Positions 18,140 through 26,498 of a DNA stretch of 64,000 nucleotides are shown here, in pieces; position 1 is the first letter of the stretch, and each line of letters starts with the position of its first letter. The position numbers and the translations under genes were made by a program. The DNA is from Ancalomicrobiaceae bacterium S20 (GTDB lineage: Bacteria; Pseudomonadota; Alphaproteobacteria; Rhizobiales; Ancalomicrobiaceae). The notes beneath the pieces are model-generated. The model was not told the origin of the DNA. It saw nothing but the letters and a program-made list of their open reading frames with translations, and made no database searches. The DNA lies in assembly GCA_040269895.1 (NCBI GenBank), contig CP158568.1, positions 4,306,001 through 4,370,000 on the forward strand. The letters are read 5' to 3'.

Positions 18140-18943
18140 ATGCTGCTCTCCATCGCCACCTGGAACATCAATTCCGTCCGGCTGCGCATGCCGATCGTCG
18201 AGCAGTTCCTCGCCGCCCATCCGGTCGATGTGCTGTGCTTGCAGGAGACCAAGACGCCGGACGCGAATTTCCCGCTCAATCCGCTGCGCAAGCTCGGCTA
18301 CGAGCACATCGCGATCCACGGCCAGAAGGGCTATCACGGGGTTGCGATCGTCTCGAAGGTGCCGTTCGCGACCACCGACCGGCGTGACTTCTGCGCCAAG
18401 GGCGACGCCCGCCATGTCGGGGTGACGCTCGATCTCGGCAAGACGGCGGTCGATCTGCACAATCTCTATGTGCCTGCCGGCGGCGACGAGCCGGATCCGG
18501 CGATCAACGACAAGTTCGCCCACAAGCTCGCCTTTCTCGACGAGATGGCGACCTGGATCGGCCAGGGGCCGGCGGCGAACCCGACCGTGGTGGTCGGCGA
18601 TCTCAATATCGCGCCGCTCGAGCACGACGTCTGGTCGCACAAGGCGCTGCTGAACGTCGTCAGCCATACGCCGATCGAGACCGAGACGCTGGAGCGGATC
18701 CGCACCGGCGGCGGTTTCGTCGACGTCATGCGCCGGCATGTGCCGCATCCCGAGAAGCTCTACACGTGGTGGAGCTATCGCGCGGCCGACTGGCGCGCCG
18801 CCAACAAGGGCCGCCGGCTCGACCACGTCTGGGCCTCGCCGGATCTCGACCCGACGCTCGCCGGCATGGAGATCCTGACCGACGCGCGCGGCTGGGATCG
18901 GCCGTCGGACCACGTTCCGGTCGTCGCGCGCTTCGAGATCTGA
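18140..18943 (+). CDS. xthA: Exodeoxyribonuclease III
   Basis: A 267-residue AP endonuclease/3'-5' exonuclease of base-excision repair. Family motifs occur in order: ATWNINSVRLR at the N-terminus, LQETK with the metal-binding Glu, GYHGVAIVSK, VVGDLNIAP with the catalytic Asp-Asn pair, and PSDHVPVVARF with the C-terminal catalytic His. Length is normal. The start lies 25 bases past the lolA terminator, so it is probably transcribed separately. Confidence 0.95.
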   Translation: MLLSIATWNINSVRLRMPIVEQFLAAHPVDVLCLQETKTPDANFPLNPLRKLGYEHIAIHGQKGYHGVAIVSKVPFATTDRRDFCAKGDARHVGVTLDLGKTAVDLHNLYVPAGGDEPDPAINDKFAHKLAFLDEMATWIGQGPAANPTVVVGDLNIAPLEHDVWSHKALLNVVSHTPIETETLERIRTGGGFVDVMRRHVPHPEKLYTWWSYRAADWRAANKGRRLDHVWASPDLDPTLAGMEILTDARGWDRPSDHVPVVARFEI

Positions 18944-18952
18944 GGCGCGCGC

Positions 18953-18968
18953 CGTTCCACGTGGAACA
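18953..18968. promoter_or_regulatory. parS-like palindrome
   Basis: CGTTCCACGTGGAACA contains the perfect 14-bp palindrome GTTCCACGTGGAAC, which fits the ParB-binding parS core GTTnCACGTGnAAC. Only the outermost base departs from TGTTnCACGTGnAACA. It lies 10 bases after the xth stop, outside coding sequence. I found no other CACGTG in the window with these flanks. Confidence 0.55.
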
Positions 18969-19237
18969 GCCGCGCGCTCTTCACATCGCGGAACCGATCG
19001 GGCTCGGATCGCGTCGTCATGGCGCGACCGAGCTCGCGCCGTCTCGGCGTTGGTGAAAACCCACGTTTTCCAAGGCGCGCCACCCGTCGCATCGCCTATG
19101 CGATAGCCGACTTGCAGACGTCACGGCGAAGCGCATAACCTTTCGAATCAGTGGGGTGCTTCGCGATCTTGAAGCGCCCGCGGACCGGCGGCGGGGCCCG
19201 TTCGGCTCCGTCCCGGCCAGACCGGAGGGACGAACCG

Positions 19238-19774
19238 ATGCCACGCCTCTTCACCGGTCTCGAGATCCCCGCCGAACTCGGCGTGCGGCTCTCCATGCTC
19301 AGGGGCGGCCTTTTCGGCGCCACCTGGATCGACCCGGAAAACTATCACATCACACTGCGTTTCGTCGGCGATATCGACGATCGCACGGCTGAGGAAGTCG
19401 CCAGCGAGCTCGGGCGGATCCGCCGTCGCGCCTTCGAGGTGTCGCTCGAGGAGATCGACAGTTTTGGCGGCCGGCAGCCGCATTCGGTCGTCGCCAAGGT
19501 CGGGGCCAAGAACGGCATCATGGAGCTGCAGGCCGAACACGAGCGGGTCATGCAGCGGCTCGGGCTCGAGCCGGAGCCGCGCCGCTTCACACCGCATGTG
19601 ACGATCGCACGCACGAAAGGTGCCTCGAACCGCGCCGTCGCCGACTGGCTCGCCATTCGCGGCGGGCTGTTCGGCGCGCAGTTCAAGGCGGCGCGTTTCG
19701 TGCTGTTCTCGTCGCGCTCGTCGCGGGGCGGCGGGCCCTATGTGATCGAGGAGAGCTATCCGCTGGCGGCGTGA
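19238..19774 (+). CDS. thpR: RNA 2',3'-cyclic phosphodiesterase (2'-5' RNA ligase family)
   Basis: A 178-residue member of the 2H phosphoesterase superfamily, defined by two HxTx motifs: HITL (His37) and HVTI (His120). These hydrolyse RNA 2',3'-cyclic phosphates and can ligate 2'-5' ends in vitro. GGAGGG precedes the ATG at 19238, so I use it rather than the upstream ATG at 19151. It converges on typA with a shared hairpin between them. Confidence 0.9.
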   Translation: MPRLFTGLEIPAELGVRLSMLRGGLFGATWIDPENYHITLRFVGDIDDRTAEEVASELGRIRRRAFEVSLEEIDSFGGRQPHSVVAKVGAKNGIMELQAEHERVMQRLGLEPEPRRFTPHVTIARTKGASNRAVADWLAIRGGLFGAQFKAARFVLFSSRSSRGGGPYVIEESYPLAA

Positions 19775-19880
19775 GGGCGCGGCCTCGGACACGGCGCGTG
19801 CGTGCATCGGCGCCATGACCCTGACGGCTCGGGGGCGGGCCGGCGCCTCAGCGGTCCGCGAAGCTCGCTTCCAACGAGAA

Positions 19881-19906
19881 CGGCCGCACCCTCTCGGGTA
19901 CGGCCG
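19881..19906. terminator. Bidirectional terminator between thpR and typA
   Basis: CGGCCGCACCC, loop TCTC, GGGTACGGCCG: a 10-bp stem with one C-A mismatch between two converging genes. The plus side runs into CTTTCC, the minus side into GTTCTCG. Confidence 0.65.
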
Positions 19907-19933
19907 CGATCTTTCCTCATAGGGATCCAGCGA

Positions 19934-21763
19934 TCACGCGGCGCCGGCTTCGCGCAGGCGCTCGTGCTTCTTGCGCTCGTTCGGGTCGAGGTGGATCTTG
20001 CGCAGGCGGATCGACTTCGGGGTCACTTCGACCAGCTCGTCGTCCTGGATCCAGGCCAGCGCCTTTTCGAGCGTCATGCGGATCGGCGGGGTCAGGCGCA
20101 CCGCCTCGTCCTTGCCGGAGGCGCGGACGTTCGACAGCTTCTTGCCCTTGAGCACGTTGACCTCGAGGTCGTTGTCGCGGGTGTGCTCGCCGACGATCAT
20201 GCCCTGATAGACCTTCCAGCCCGGCTCGATCATCATCGGGCCGCGATCTTCCAGATACCACATGGCGTAGGCGACGGCCTCGCCGGCATCGTTGGAAATC
20301 AAGACGCCGTTGCGACGGCCCGCGAGTTCGCCCTTGTAGGGCGCGTAGTCATGGAACAGCCGGTTCATGATCGCGGTGCCGCGCGTGTCGGTCAGCAGTT
20401 CCGACTGGTAGCCGATCAGGCCGCGGGTCGGCGCGTAGAACACCAGGCGCTGACGGTTGCCGCCCGACGGACGCATCTCGATCATGTCGGCCTTGCGCTC
20501 CGACATCTTCTGCACGACGACGCCCGAGAACTCCTCGTCGACGTCGATCAGCACCTCTTCGATCGGCTCCATCAGTTCGCCGGTCGCCTCGTTGCGCTGG
20601 AACACGACGCGCGGGCGCGAGACGGCGATCTCGAAGCCCTCGCGGCGCATGGTCTCGATCAGCACGGCGAGCTGCAGCTCGCCGCGGCCGGAGACGAAGA
20701 ACGAGTCCTTGTCCTCGGATTCCTCGATCTTCAGCGCGACGTTGCCCTCGGCCTCCTTGAGTAGGCGGTCGCGGATCATGCGGCTGGTGACCTTGTCGCC
20801 CTCGGTGCCGGCGAGCGGCGAGTTGTTGACGATGAAGGACATCGTCACGGTCGGCGGGTCGATCGGCTGGGCCTGCATCGGGGTGTCGACCGAGAGGTCG
20901 CAGAAGGTGTCGGCGACCGTGCCCTTGACGAGGCCCGCGATGGCGACGATATCGCCCGCCTCACCGAGCTCGATCGGCGCGCGCTCGATGCCGCGGAAGG
21001 CGAGGATCTTCGATACGCGGCCCTGCTCGACCGTGCTGCCGTCGGACGACAGAACCTTGATGGTCTGGTTCGGCTTGACGGTGCCCGAGGTGATGCGGCC
21101 GGTGATCATGCGGCCGAGGAACGGGTTCGCCTCGAGCAGCGTGCCGATCATGCGGAACGGGCCGTCGTCGACGGTCGGTGCCGGGACGTGGTCGAGCACG
21201 AGGTCGAACAGCGGGGCCATGCCATCGGTGTTCGGGCCTTCCGGCGCGCGGGCCATCCAGCCGTTGCGGCCCGACCCGTAGAGGATCGGGAAGTCGAGCT
21301 GTTCGTCGGTCGCGTCGAGATTGGCGAACAGGTCGAACACCTCGTTGACGACCTCCTGGATGCGGGCGTCGGAGCGGTCGACCTTGTTGATCGCCACGAT
21401 CGGACGCAGGCCGACCTTGAGCGCCTTGCCGACCACGAACTTGGTCTGCGGCATCGGGCCCTCGGCGGCGTCGACCAGCACGATGGCGCCATCGACCATG
21501 TTCAGGATGCGCTCGACCTCGCCGCCGAAGTCGGCGTGGCCGGGGGTGTCGACGATGTTGATGCGCGTGTCCTTCCAGACGACTGACGTCGCCTTGGCCA
21601 GGATCGTGATGCCACGTTCCTTTTCGAGGTCGTTGGAATCCATGACGCGCTCGGCGACGCGCTGATTCTCGCGGTACGAGCCCGACTGCTTCAGGAGCTC
21701 GTCGACCAGGGTCGTCTTGCCGTGGTCGACGTGGGCGATAATGGCTATGTTCCTGAGCTTCAT
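19934..21763 (-). CDS. typA: Ribosome-associated GTPase TypA/BipA
   Basis: A 609-residue translational GTPase related to EF-G, which binds ribosomes under stress and aids large-subunit assembly at low temperature. G motifs are all present: G1 [11 protein letters not shown]2 RGITI, G3 DTPGHADF, G4 NKVDRSD. The elongation-factor-like domains follow, then the BipA-specific C-terminal domain. Translation starts at [13 protein letters not shown] (21763); longer frames upstream are not conserved. Length is standard. Confidence 0.97.
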   Translation of the reverse strand: MKLRNIAIIAHVDHGKTTLVDELLKQSGSYRENQRVAERVMDSNDLEKERGITILAKATSVVWKDTRINIVDTPGHADFGGEVERILNMVDGAIVLVDAAEGPMPQTKFVVGKALKVGLRPIVAINKVDRSDARIQEVVNEVFDLFANLDATDEQLDFPILYGSGRNGWMARAPEGPNTDGMAPLFDLVLDHVPAPTVDDGPFRMIGTLLEANPFLGRMITGRITSGTVKPNQTIKVLSSDGSTVEQGRVSKILAFRGIERAPIELGEAGDIVAIAGLVKGTVADTFCDLSVDTPMQAQPIDPPTVTMSFIVNNSPLAGTEGDKVTSRMIRDRLLKEAEGNVALKIEESEDKDSFFVSGRGELQLAVLIETMRREGFEIAVSRPRVVFQRNEATGELMEPIEEVLIDVDEEFSGVVVQKMSERKADMIEMRPSGGNRQRLVFYAPTRGLIGYQSELLTDTRGTAIMNRLFHDYAPYKGELAGRRNGVLISNDAGEAVAYAMWYLEDRGPMMIEPGWKVYQGMIVGEHTRDNDLEVNVLKGKKLSNVRASGKDEAVRLTPPIRMTLEKALAWIQDDELVEVTPKSIRLRKIHLDPNERKKHERLREAGAA

Positions 21764-22059
21764 GGAAAATCCGTGTCGGTTCGCGGTCGCGTCTCGGCCT
21801 CGTGCCGTGCGGCCCGCGCGCATCATTGGTCAGCGTCGCTTTGGGATGGGCGCCCTCATACCCCGTTTCGGGGGGCAAGAGCAAGTTTTCCCGAGAAGCG
21901 TAAGCAAAAAGCACGCCGAACGATGACGGTGGCGTGACGCGATTTGCGGTTCTCGACCGGCCGCGGCGTCGGCCTGCCGTTGATGCGGGCGCGGGCACCG
22001 GGACAGGAGGAACGCCGTCGACGCATCTTGCGTGTAGCGGCAAGAACAAAAATTTCTGA

Positions 22060-22087
22060 TTGCATTTCACTCGATCGAGCGTAATCT
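22060..22087 (+). promoter_or_regulatory. Promoter of the peptidase-inhibitor pair with spacer palindrome
   Basis: In an AT-richer stretch, TTGCAT (22060-22065) and TAATCT (22082-22087) are separated by 16 bases and resemble -35 and -10 boxes. The spacer holds the 10-bp palindrome CTCGATCGAG (22070-22079). Further downstream, near the expected transcription start, is the 14-bp palindrome TGAATGCGCATTCA (22097-22110). Both could be operators. Confidence 0.45.
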
Positions 22088-22139
22088 CACAATCATTGAA
22101 TGCGCATTCATAATGAAACAACTTTTCAGGGAGGCTATC

Positions 22140-22949
22140 ATGGCCGACAAGACTGCCGCGCGTCCGGAGCAGGAGCGCATCTGCAATCTCGTTCCGTCGA
22201 AGAACACCGAGAAGGACTGGCAGTTCGAGCACGCCGTCGCCGCCGGCGCGCTGACCGCCGTCGCCGCGCCGCCGCCGAGCGTCGATCTGCGCGCGGCCTG
22301 GTGGGACATCGGCAACCAGGGCAGTACCGGCTCCTGCGTCGGCTGGGCCTCGACCGACGGTGTCGCGCGCTACATGTTCGTCAAGGCGAACCGGCTCGCG
22401 CAGAACGCCAAGCTGTCGCCGCGCTTCACCTGGATGGCCTCGAAGGAGACCGACCAGTTCACCTCGCGGCCCGAGACCATGATCGAGGGTGCGGGCACGT
22501 CGCTGAAGGCCTCCGTCGACATCCTGCGCAACTACGGCGCCGCGCCGGAGACGCTGCTGCCGTTCAACATCGCGACGCTGATGTACGCCGGCAGCGAGAA
22601 CGCCTTCTACGCGACCTGCGCGTCGCGCAAGATCGCGTCCTACTTCAATCTGCAGAAGAACCTGGCGAGCTGGCGCTCCTGGCTGGCTTCCACCGGCCCC
22701 CTGCTGGTCGGCCTCAGCGTCGATCGGACCTGGGACAACGCCACCGCGACCCACGGGCTGCTCGACACGTTCCAGCCGAACACGGTTCGGGGTGGACATG
22801 CCGTCACCGTCGTGGGCTATCGTAAGGACGGGCGGTTCATAATCCGCAACAGTTGGGGAACCGCCTGGGGCGATCAGGGCTTCGCCTATGCGAGCGAGGC
22901 CTACATCAACGCCGCCTTCTTCAACGAGAGCTATGGTGTGACCTTGTGA
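22140..22949 (+). CDS. Papain-family (C1) cysteine peptidase
   Basis: A 269-residue protein with the full papain catalytic set in canonical spacing: oxyanion Gln60 and nucleophile Cys66 in GNQGSTGSCVGWAS, His220 in GGHAVTVVGY, and Asn237 in IRNSWGTAWGDQG. Residues 1-45 form a short N-terminal region, possibly a pro-segment. No signal peptide or membrane span is visible, so location is unclear. GGGAGG precedes the ATG at 22140. The stop overlaps the GTG start of a chagasin-like inhibitor gene by four bases, implying coupled translation. C1 peptidases are much rarer in bacteria than in eukaryotes. The substrate is unknown. Confidence 0.92.
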   Translation: MADKTAARPEQERICNLVPSKNTEKDWQFEHAVAAGALTAVAAPPPSVDLRAAWWDIGNQGSTGSCVGWASTDGVARYMFVKANRLAQNAKLSPRFTWMASKETDQFTSRPETMIEGAGTSLKASVDILRNYGAAPETLLPFNIATLMYAGSENAFYATCASRKIASYFNLQKNLASWRSWLASTGPLLVGLSVDRTWDNATATHGLLDTFQPNTVRGGHAVTVVGYRKDGRFIIRNSWGTAWGDQGFAYASEAYINAAFFNESYGVTL

Positions 22950-23377
22950 TCGGACGATCGCTTTTCCTGACCACGGCTCTGGCCGCGGCGTTGTGGGGCG
23001 TCAGTGTCCCGGCCAACGTCGCGGCCGCGGCGTGTCCGCCGGAGTGCAATGGCACCATGAAGATACTCACGGAGGCCGACGCCGGTGCCGAAGTCGCGCT
23101 CAGCGTCGGAGAGACGATCGAGGTCGTGCTGTCCGAGAACGCGACCACCGGCTACACCTGGGCCATCGAACGGATCGAGCCCGCCGTGGTGACGGTCGCC
23201 GAACGCAGCTCGCGCTATCCGCAGCAGGGGGCGGTCGGCAGCGGCGGACACGCGGTGTTCCGCCTCACCGCGGCGACACCCGGCAAAGGCACGGTGCGGC
23301 TGCGCTATTGGCGCGAGTGGGAAGGCGATGCCTCGGCCATTCGGCGCTTCCAGTTCGGCGTGACCGTGGCCCCGTGA
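22946..23377 (+). CDS. Chagasin-family (I42) cysteine peptidase inhibitor, exported
   Basis: A 143-residue protein starting at a GTG that overlaps the peptidase stop (GTGA). A signal peptide covers about residues 1-28. The mature part shows the three inhibitory loops of the chagasin fold: NATTGYTW (65-72, the NPTTGY/F loop), GSGG (98-101) and RYWREWEG (120-127, the RPW-type loop). Chagasins are tight, reversible inhibitors of papain-family peptidases, which is exactly the class of the preceding gene. Cys30 and Cys34 might pair. The export signal contrasts with the apparently leaderless peptidase. Confidence 0.88.
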   Translation: MIGRSLFLTTALAAALWGVSVPANVAAAACPPECNGTMKILTEADAGAEVALSVGETIEVVLSENATTGYTWAIERIEPAVVTVAERSSRYPQQGAVGSGGHAVFRLTAATPGKGTVRLRYWREWEGDASAIRRFQFGVTVAP

Positions 23378-23570
23378 AGAGTTGCTTGGCGCCCGTCGCC
23401 CCTGTCCGCCGATCGGGGATCTTTCGTGGCGGGCTACGCTCCCCTACCCGAACCGCGCGGATCGGCGCCTGCAGGACGCGTCCCGGCCATCGGCCGTCGA
23501 GAATTCGCTTGAACGCTCCGGCATGGATCGCTCATCTGACAAGAGTTCAGGCGAGCGGGGTCGGCGCAGC

Positions 23571-24323
23571 ATGTCCATCGAAGCTGTCGAAGGTCGAGGA
23601 ACGGGGGCGGACGTCCGCGCAGGCGCGGTGCGGGGTGTGCTGTTCGACAAGGACGGCACCCTGATCGACTACGAGGCGAGCTGGGCGCCGATCAACCGGA
23701 CCTGTGCGGCGCTCGCTGCGCGCGGCGATGCGGCGCTCGGGGACCGGCTGCTGATCGCCGGCGGCTACGATCCCGAAACCGACCGGTTCCGGGCCGGCAG
23801 CCCGTTCGCGGCCGGCACCGCGCGCGAGATCGCCGAGGCGCTGATCGCCGGCGGCGCGGCCTGGGAGCCGGAGCCACTCACGGTCGCGCTCGACACGGTC
23901 TTCCGCGAGGCCTCGACCTCTGTGGTGCCGGTCACGGACCTGGCCGGCCTGTTCGCGGCGCTGTCGGCGCGCGGGCTCAGGCTCGGTATCGCCTCGAGCG
24001 ACAACGAGGCCTCGATCCGCCGTTTCGCCGCGGCGCAGGGCATCGACGGGCATCTCGACTATGTGGCGGGCTACGATTCCGGTCAGGGCGTGAAGCCCGG
24101 ACCGGGCATGGCGCTCGGCTTTCTGGCGGCGACCGGGCTCGCCGCGGAGGCGATCGCCGTGGTGGGCGACAATCTGCACGACATGCATATGGGGCGCTCC
24201 GCCGGCGCGGGATTCCTGGTCGGCGTGCTGACCGGCACCGGCGGCCGCGACGTGCTCGCGGCGGAGGCCGATGTGGTGCTCGATAGCATCGCTGAGCTGC
24301 CACGATGGCTCGCTTCGGTGTGA
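23571..24323 (+). CDS. HAD-family phosphatase
   Basis: A 250-residue haloacid dehalogenase-type hydrolase. Motif I is DKDGT (nucleophile Asp), motif II GIASSDN, motif III Lys in GVKPGPGMAL, and motif IV VVGDNLHDMHMGRSAG. This pattern matches phosphoglycolate phosphatase-like or similar small-molecule phosphatases; the substrate is not decidable. ATG at 23571 is chosen because homology begins soon after; an ATG at 23523 is possible, and neither has a strong ribosome site. It follows the peptidase-inhibitor pair by 193 bases. Confidence 0.85.
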   Translation: MSIEAVEGRGTGADVRAGAVRGVLFDKDGTLIDYEASWAPINRTCAALAARGDAALGDRLLIAGGYDPETDRFRAGSPFAAGTAREIAEALIAGGAAWEPEPLTVALDTVFREASTSVVPVTDLAGLFAALSARGLRLGIASSDNEASIRRFAAAQGIDGHLDYVAGYDSGQGVKPGPGMALGFLAATGLAAEAIAVVGDNLHDMHMGRSAGAGFLVGVLTGTGGRDVLAAEADVVLDSIAELPRWLASV

Positions 24324-24443
24324 CGGGCGAAAAAGCGCCGCAAATGGCGGCTTGTTGATGGTATTGCCGCGGGCTCGGGGGTCGCGTCCCCGACGGGCTT
24401 GGTTTAGAACGTGGCCGACATCAGGGGTGAGGAGCCGGTTCTC

Positions 24444-25081
24444 ATGTGGCATGCAGTACGCGTCGGGCTCGTGATCGGAATGACCGTTTCGGTCGCGGGG
24501 TGCGGGCGGCTCGGATGGGGCGACTCGGGCGGCCGCGAGGCCGTGCGCTACGAGCCGCTGCCGGCGAGCCCGACCTCGCCGGTCGCCCAGACTGCACTGC
24601 CGCCGGTGCCGCCGCCGAGCCCGGTGCAGCAGGCACCGCTCGATGCGCCGCCGCCCGGACCGGTGGCCGGCGTCGATCCGAACCAGCCGCTCGGCGCGCC
24701 GGCGCCGCTCGGCACGGCGCCCGCCGCACCCGGCGCGGTGCCCCCGCCGGTCCCCGGCGCGCAGCCGGCAAGCCGGTCGCCGCCGCCGATGCCAAGGGCC
24801 CGGCGATCGGGCGCGGCGACGTGGCCGGCGGCTGGCAGATCTCCGGCGGCGACAGCTGCCAGCTGTTCACCAACGTGACCGCCTGGAGCGGCGGCTATCG
24901 CGCGGTGACCCGCGGCTGCACCTCGCCGGATCTGCAGAAGGTCTCGGCCTGGGATTTGAGCGGTCGTCAGGTGTCGCTGAAAGGCCCGGACGGCACGGTC
25001 GTGGCCACCGTCGCGGCGGCCGGTCCGGACCGTTTTTCGGGCCAGACGGCGAGCGGACGCGCCATCGCTTTGTCGCGATGA
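24444..25081 (+). pseudogene. Omp19-like lipoprotein with AprI/Inh protease-inhibitor domain, frameshifted
   Basis: The first frame encodes a lipoprotein signal (lipobox VAGC, Cys20) and a Pro/Ala-rich linker. The second frame encodes an AprI/Inh (MEROPS I38) beta-barrel: VAGGWQISGGDSCQLF, GYRAVTRGC, VSAWDLSGRQVSL, RFSGQTASGRAIALSR. This layout and the end motif closely resemble Brucella Omp19, an outer-membrane lipoprotein with protease-inhibitor activity. One base is missing somewhere in 24740-24775 (C/G-rich); restoring it yields 212 residues. GAGGAG precedes the ATG at 24444. The neighbouring C1 peptidase and chagasin make this region rich in proteolysis-related genes. Confidence 0.82.
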
Positions 25082-25197
25082 CAAAAACTACTTACGGCCT
25101 GCACAAAGTTTCTTACCCTGGTTGATTGAAATCCGGGTGTAGTGAACTCATGATGCAATCGAAGAACGGTGTGATTTGCCGTTCGCGGTTGTGGCCT

Positions 25198-25953
25198 ATG
25201 AGCAAATATGCGCCTCTAACCGACTATCTGAAGCGCTACGGTGGTGACGAATGGAACGTCACCTTCTCCGAAATCGAGCAGATACTCGGGTTTCCTCTAC
25301 CGCCGAGCGCATCCACGCACCGAACCTGGTGGGCTAATCACGGTGGCGTGATGGTCCACCAGAAGGCATGGATTTCCGCGGGCTGGCGGGTCGTCATGGT
25401 CGACAAGGAACGCGGTCAGGTCCGCTTCATGCGCCAGGTGACCACGCAGCGGCGGCCTCCGGAGCCGCCGGGCGGGCAATGGCTCAATGTGGCGGGCGCG
25501 ATGGCGCGGGTCGACCCGCGCCATGTCGCCGAAGTGCGCCGCTATCAGGGCGCCGCGGACCTGTCCGTGCGCCTCGACTGGCAGCATCTCGGACCGGCGG
25601 TGCGCGACGGGCGGAGCTGGCGCTGCCCGGTCATCGCGGCCGTGCCGGGCGTCGTGCGGTTCCATGTGTTCCGGCGGGGCCTGCATGCCTTCGTCGTGCG
25701 CAGCGCGCGCGATCTCGCGGTGCTCGCCCGGCATCCGCGCGATGGCTCCTCGGAGTCCGAAACGATGTGGCAGTCGCTGCGGATGGCCGATTCCGTCCTG
25801 ATCGACTACCTGCTCGCCGAGCATGTGACGGTCGGTTCGGGCGGGGCGATCAGGGCTGCCGACTTCTCCGATCTGCGCGATCTGTTCCTGGCCGAAGCCG
25901 CCGCGATCGCTGTCACGCGGGAGACCGGCCTGCCGGTGCTCGGCGCGGCGTGA
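25198..25953 (+). CDS. DUF7662-like domain protein of unknown function
   Basis: The N-terminal 80 residues (SKYAPLTDYLKRYGGDEWNV, then SEIEQILGFPLPPSA, WWANHG, AWISAGWRV) match my recollection of the DUF7662 family, which often occurs in proteins linked to restriction or DNA-related systems; that link is not tested here. The C-terminal 170 residues are unrecognised. The start could be 25198, 25150 or 25126; the family signature begins at 25198. The 5' third is less GC-rich than the neighbours, hinting at transfer. Its stop codon lies inside a 31-bp tandem repeat. Confidence 0.6.
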   Translation: MSKYAPLTDYLKRYGGDEWNVTFSEIEQILGFPLPPSASTHRTWWANHGGVMVHQKAWISAGWRVVMVDKERGQVRFMRQVTTQRRPPEPPGGQWLNVAGAMARVDPRHVAEVRRYQGAADLSVRLDWQHLGPAVRDGRSWRCPVIAAVPGVVRFHVFRRGLHAFVVRSARDLAVLARHPRDGSSESETMWQSLRMADSVLIDYLLAEHVTVGSGGAIRAADFSDLRDLFLAEAAAIAVTRETGLPVLGAA

Positions 25954-26016
25954 GCCGCGCGGACTAGTGCTCGGCGCGGCGTGAGCCGCGCGGACCAGTG
26001 CCCGGCGCGGCGTGAG
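25936..26016. repeat. 31-bp tandem repeat, 2.6 copies, over a stop codon
   Basis: The unit (begins GTGCTCGGCGCGGCGTGAGC) occurs at 25936-25966 and 25967-25997, differing at one base, and in part at 25998-26016. The first copy contains the last codons and TGA of the preceding gene, so the gene's end has been duplicated downstream, most likely by replication slippage. Confidence 0.85.
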
Positions 26017-26120
26017 TTGCCGCGGGTCGCGGCGTCGAACACCTCGATTCCGTTCGGCATGGGGCTACCTGCCACGGTTCGGCGCCATGGCTCGGTATCA
26101 CGGCCGCGCGCGGAACGGGC

Positions 26121-26327
26121 TCAATAATCCGACAGCACGACGTCGTCGGAATATTCCTCGCCGTGGACTTCCTTGACGATCGCCTGGCCGCAGATGACGC
26201 GGCCCTTGACCGGGTCGAAGGTCAACGTCGGGTCGCCGGCGAGTGACCAGCCCTTGTTGAGCGCCGCGGTGACGCGCTTGCAGAAGGCGGTGTCGTCGGG
26301 GCCGGTCAGGTAGCGATAGAGTTTCAT
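26121..26327 (-). CDS. DUF1737 protein
   Basis: A 68-residue protein beginning MKLYRYLTGPDDTAFCKRVT, followed by LNKGWSLAGDPTLTFD; this is the DUF1737 family, whose role is unknown. The upstream extension in the same frame is not conserved. It lies about 170 bases downstream of the malyl-CoA lyase gene on the same strand and could be the last gene of that transcript. Confidence 0.75.
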   Translation of the reverse strand: MKLYRYLTGPDDTAFCKRVTAALNKGWSLAGDPTLTFDPVKGRVICGQAIVKEVHGEEYSDDVVLSDY

Positions 26328-26498
26328 GTGAATCGGGATCTCCGGAGAGCGGATCGCGGCGCGCGGGTCCGCGGCACCTCTGCACGGGGTGCCTCCTGAC
26401 ATAGTGCGCCGCCTGTCGCTTGGCGAGCGGGCCGGACGAAATCATCCAGCCGCGGTCGGATGCGCAGCGGGCGGCGGTCCGACATCGCCGCGTGCCGA

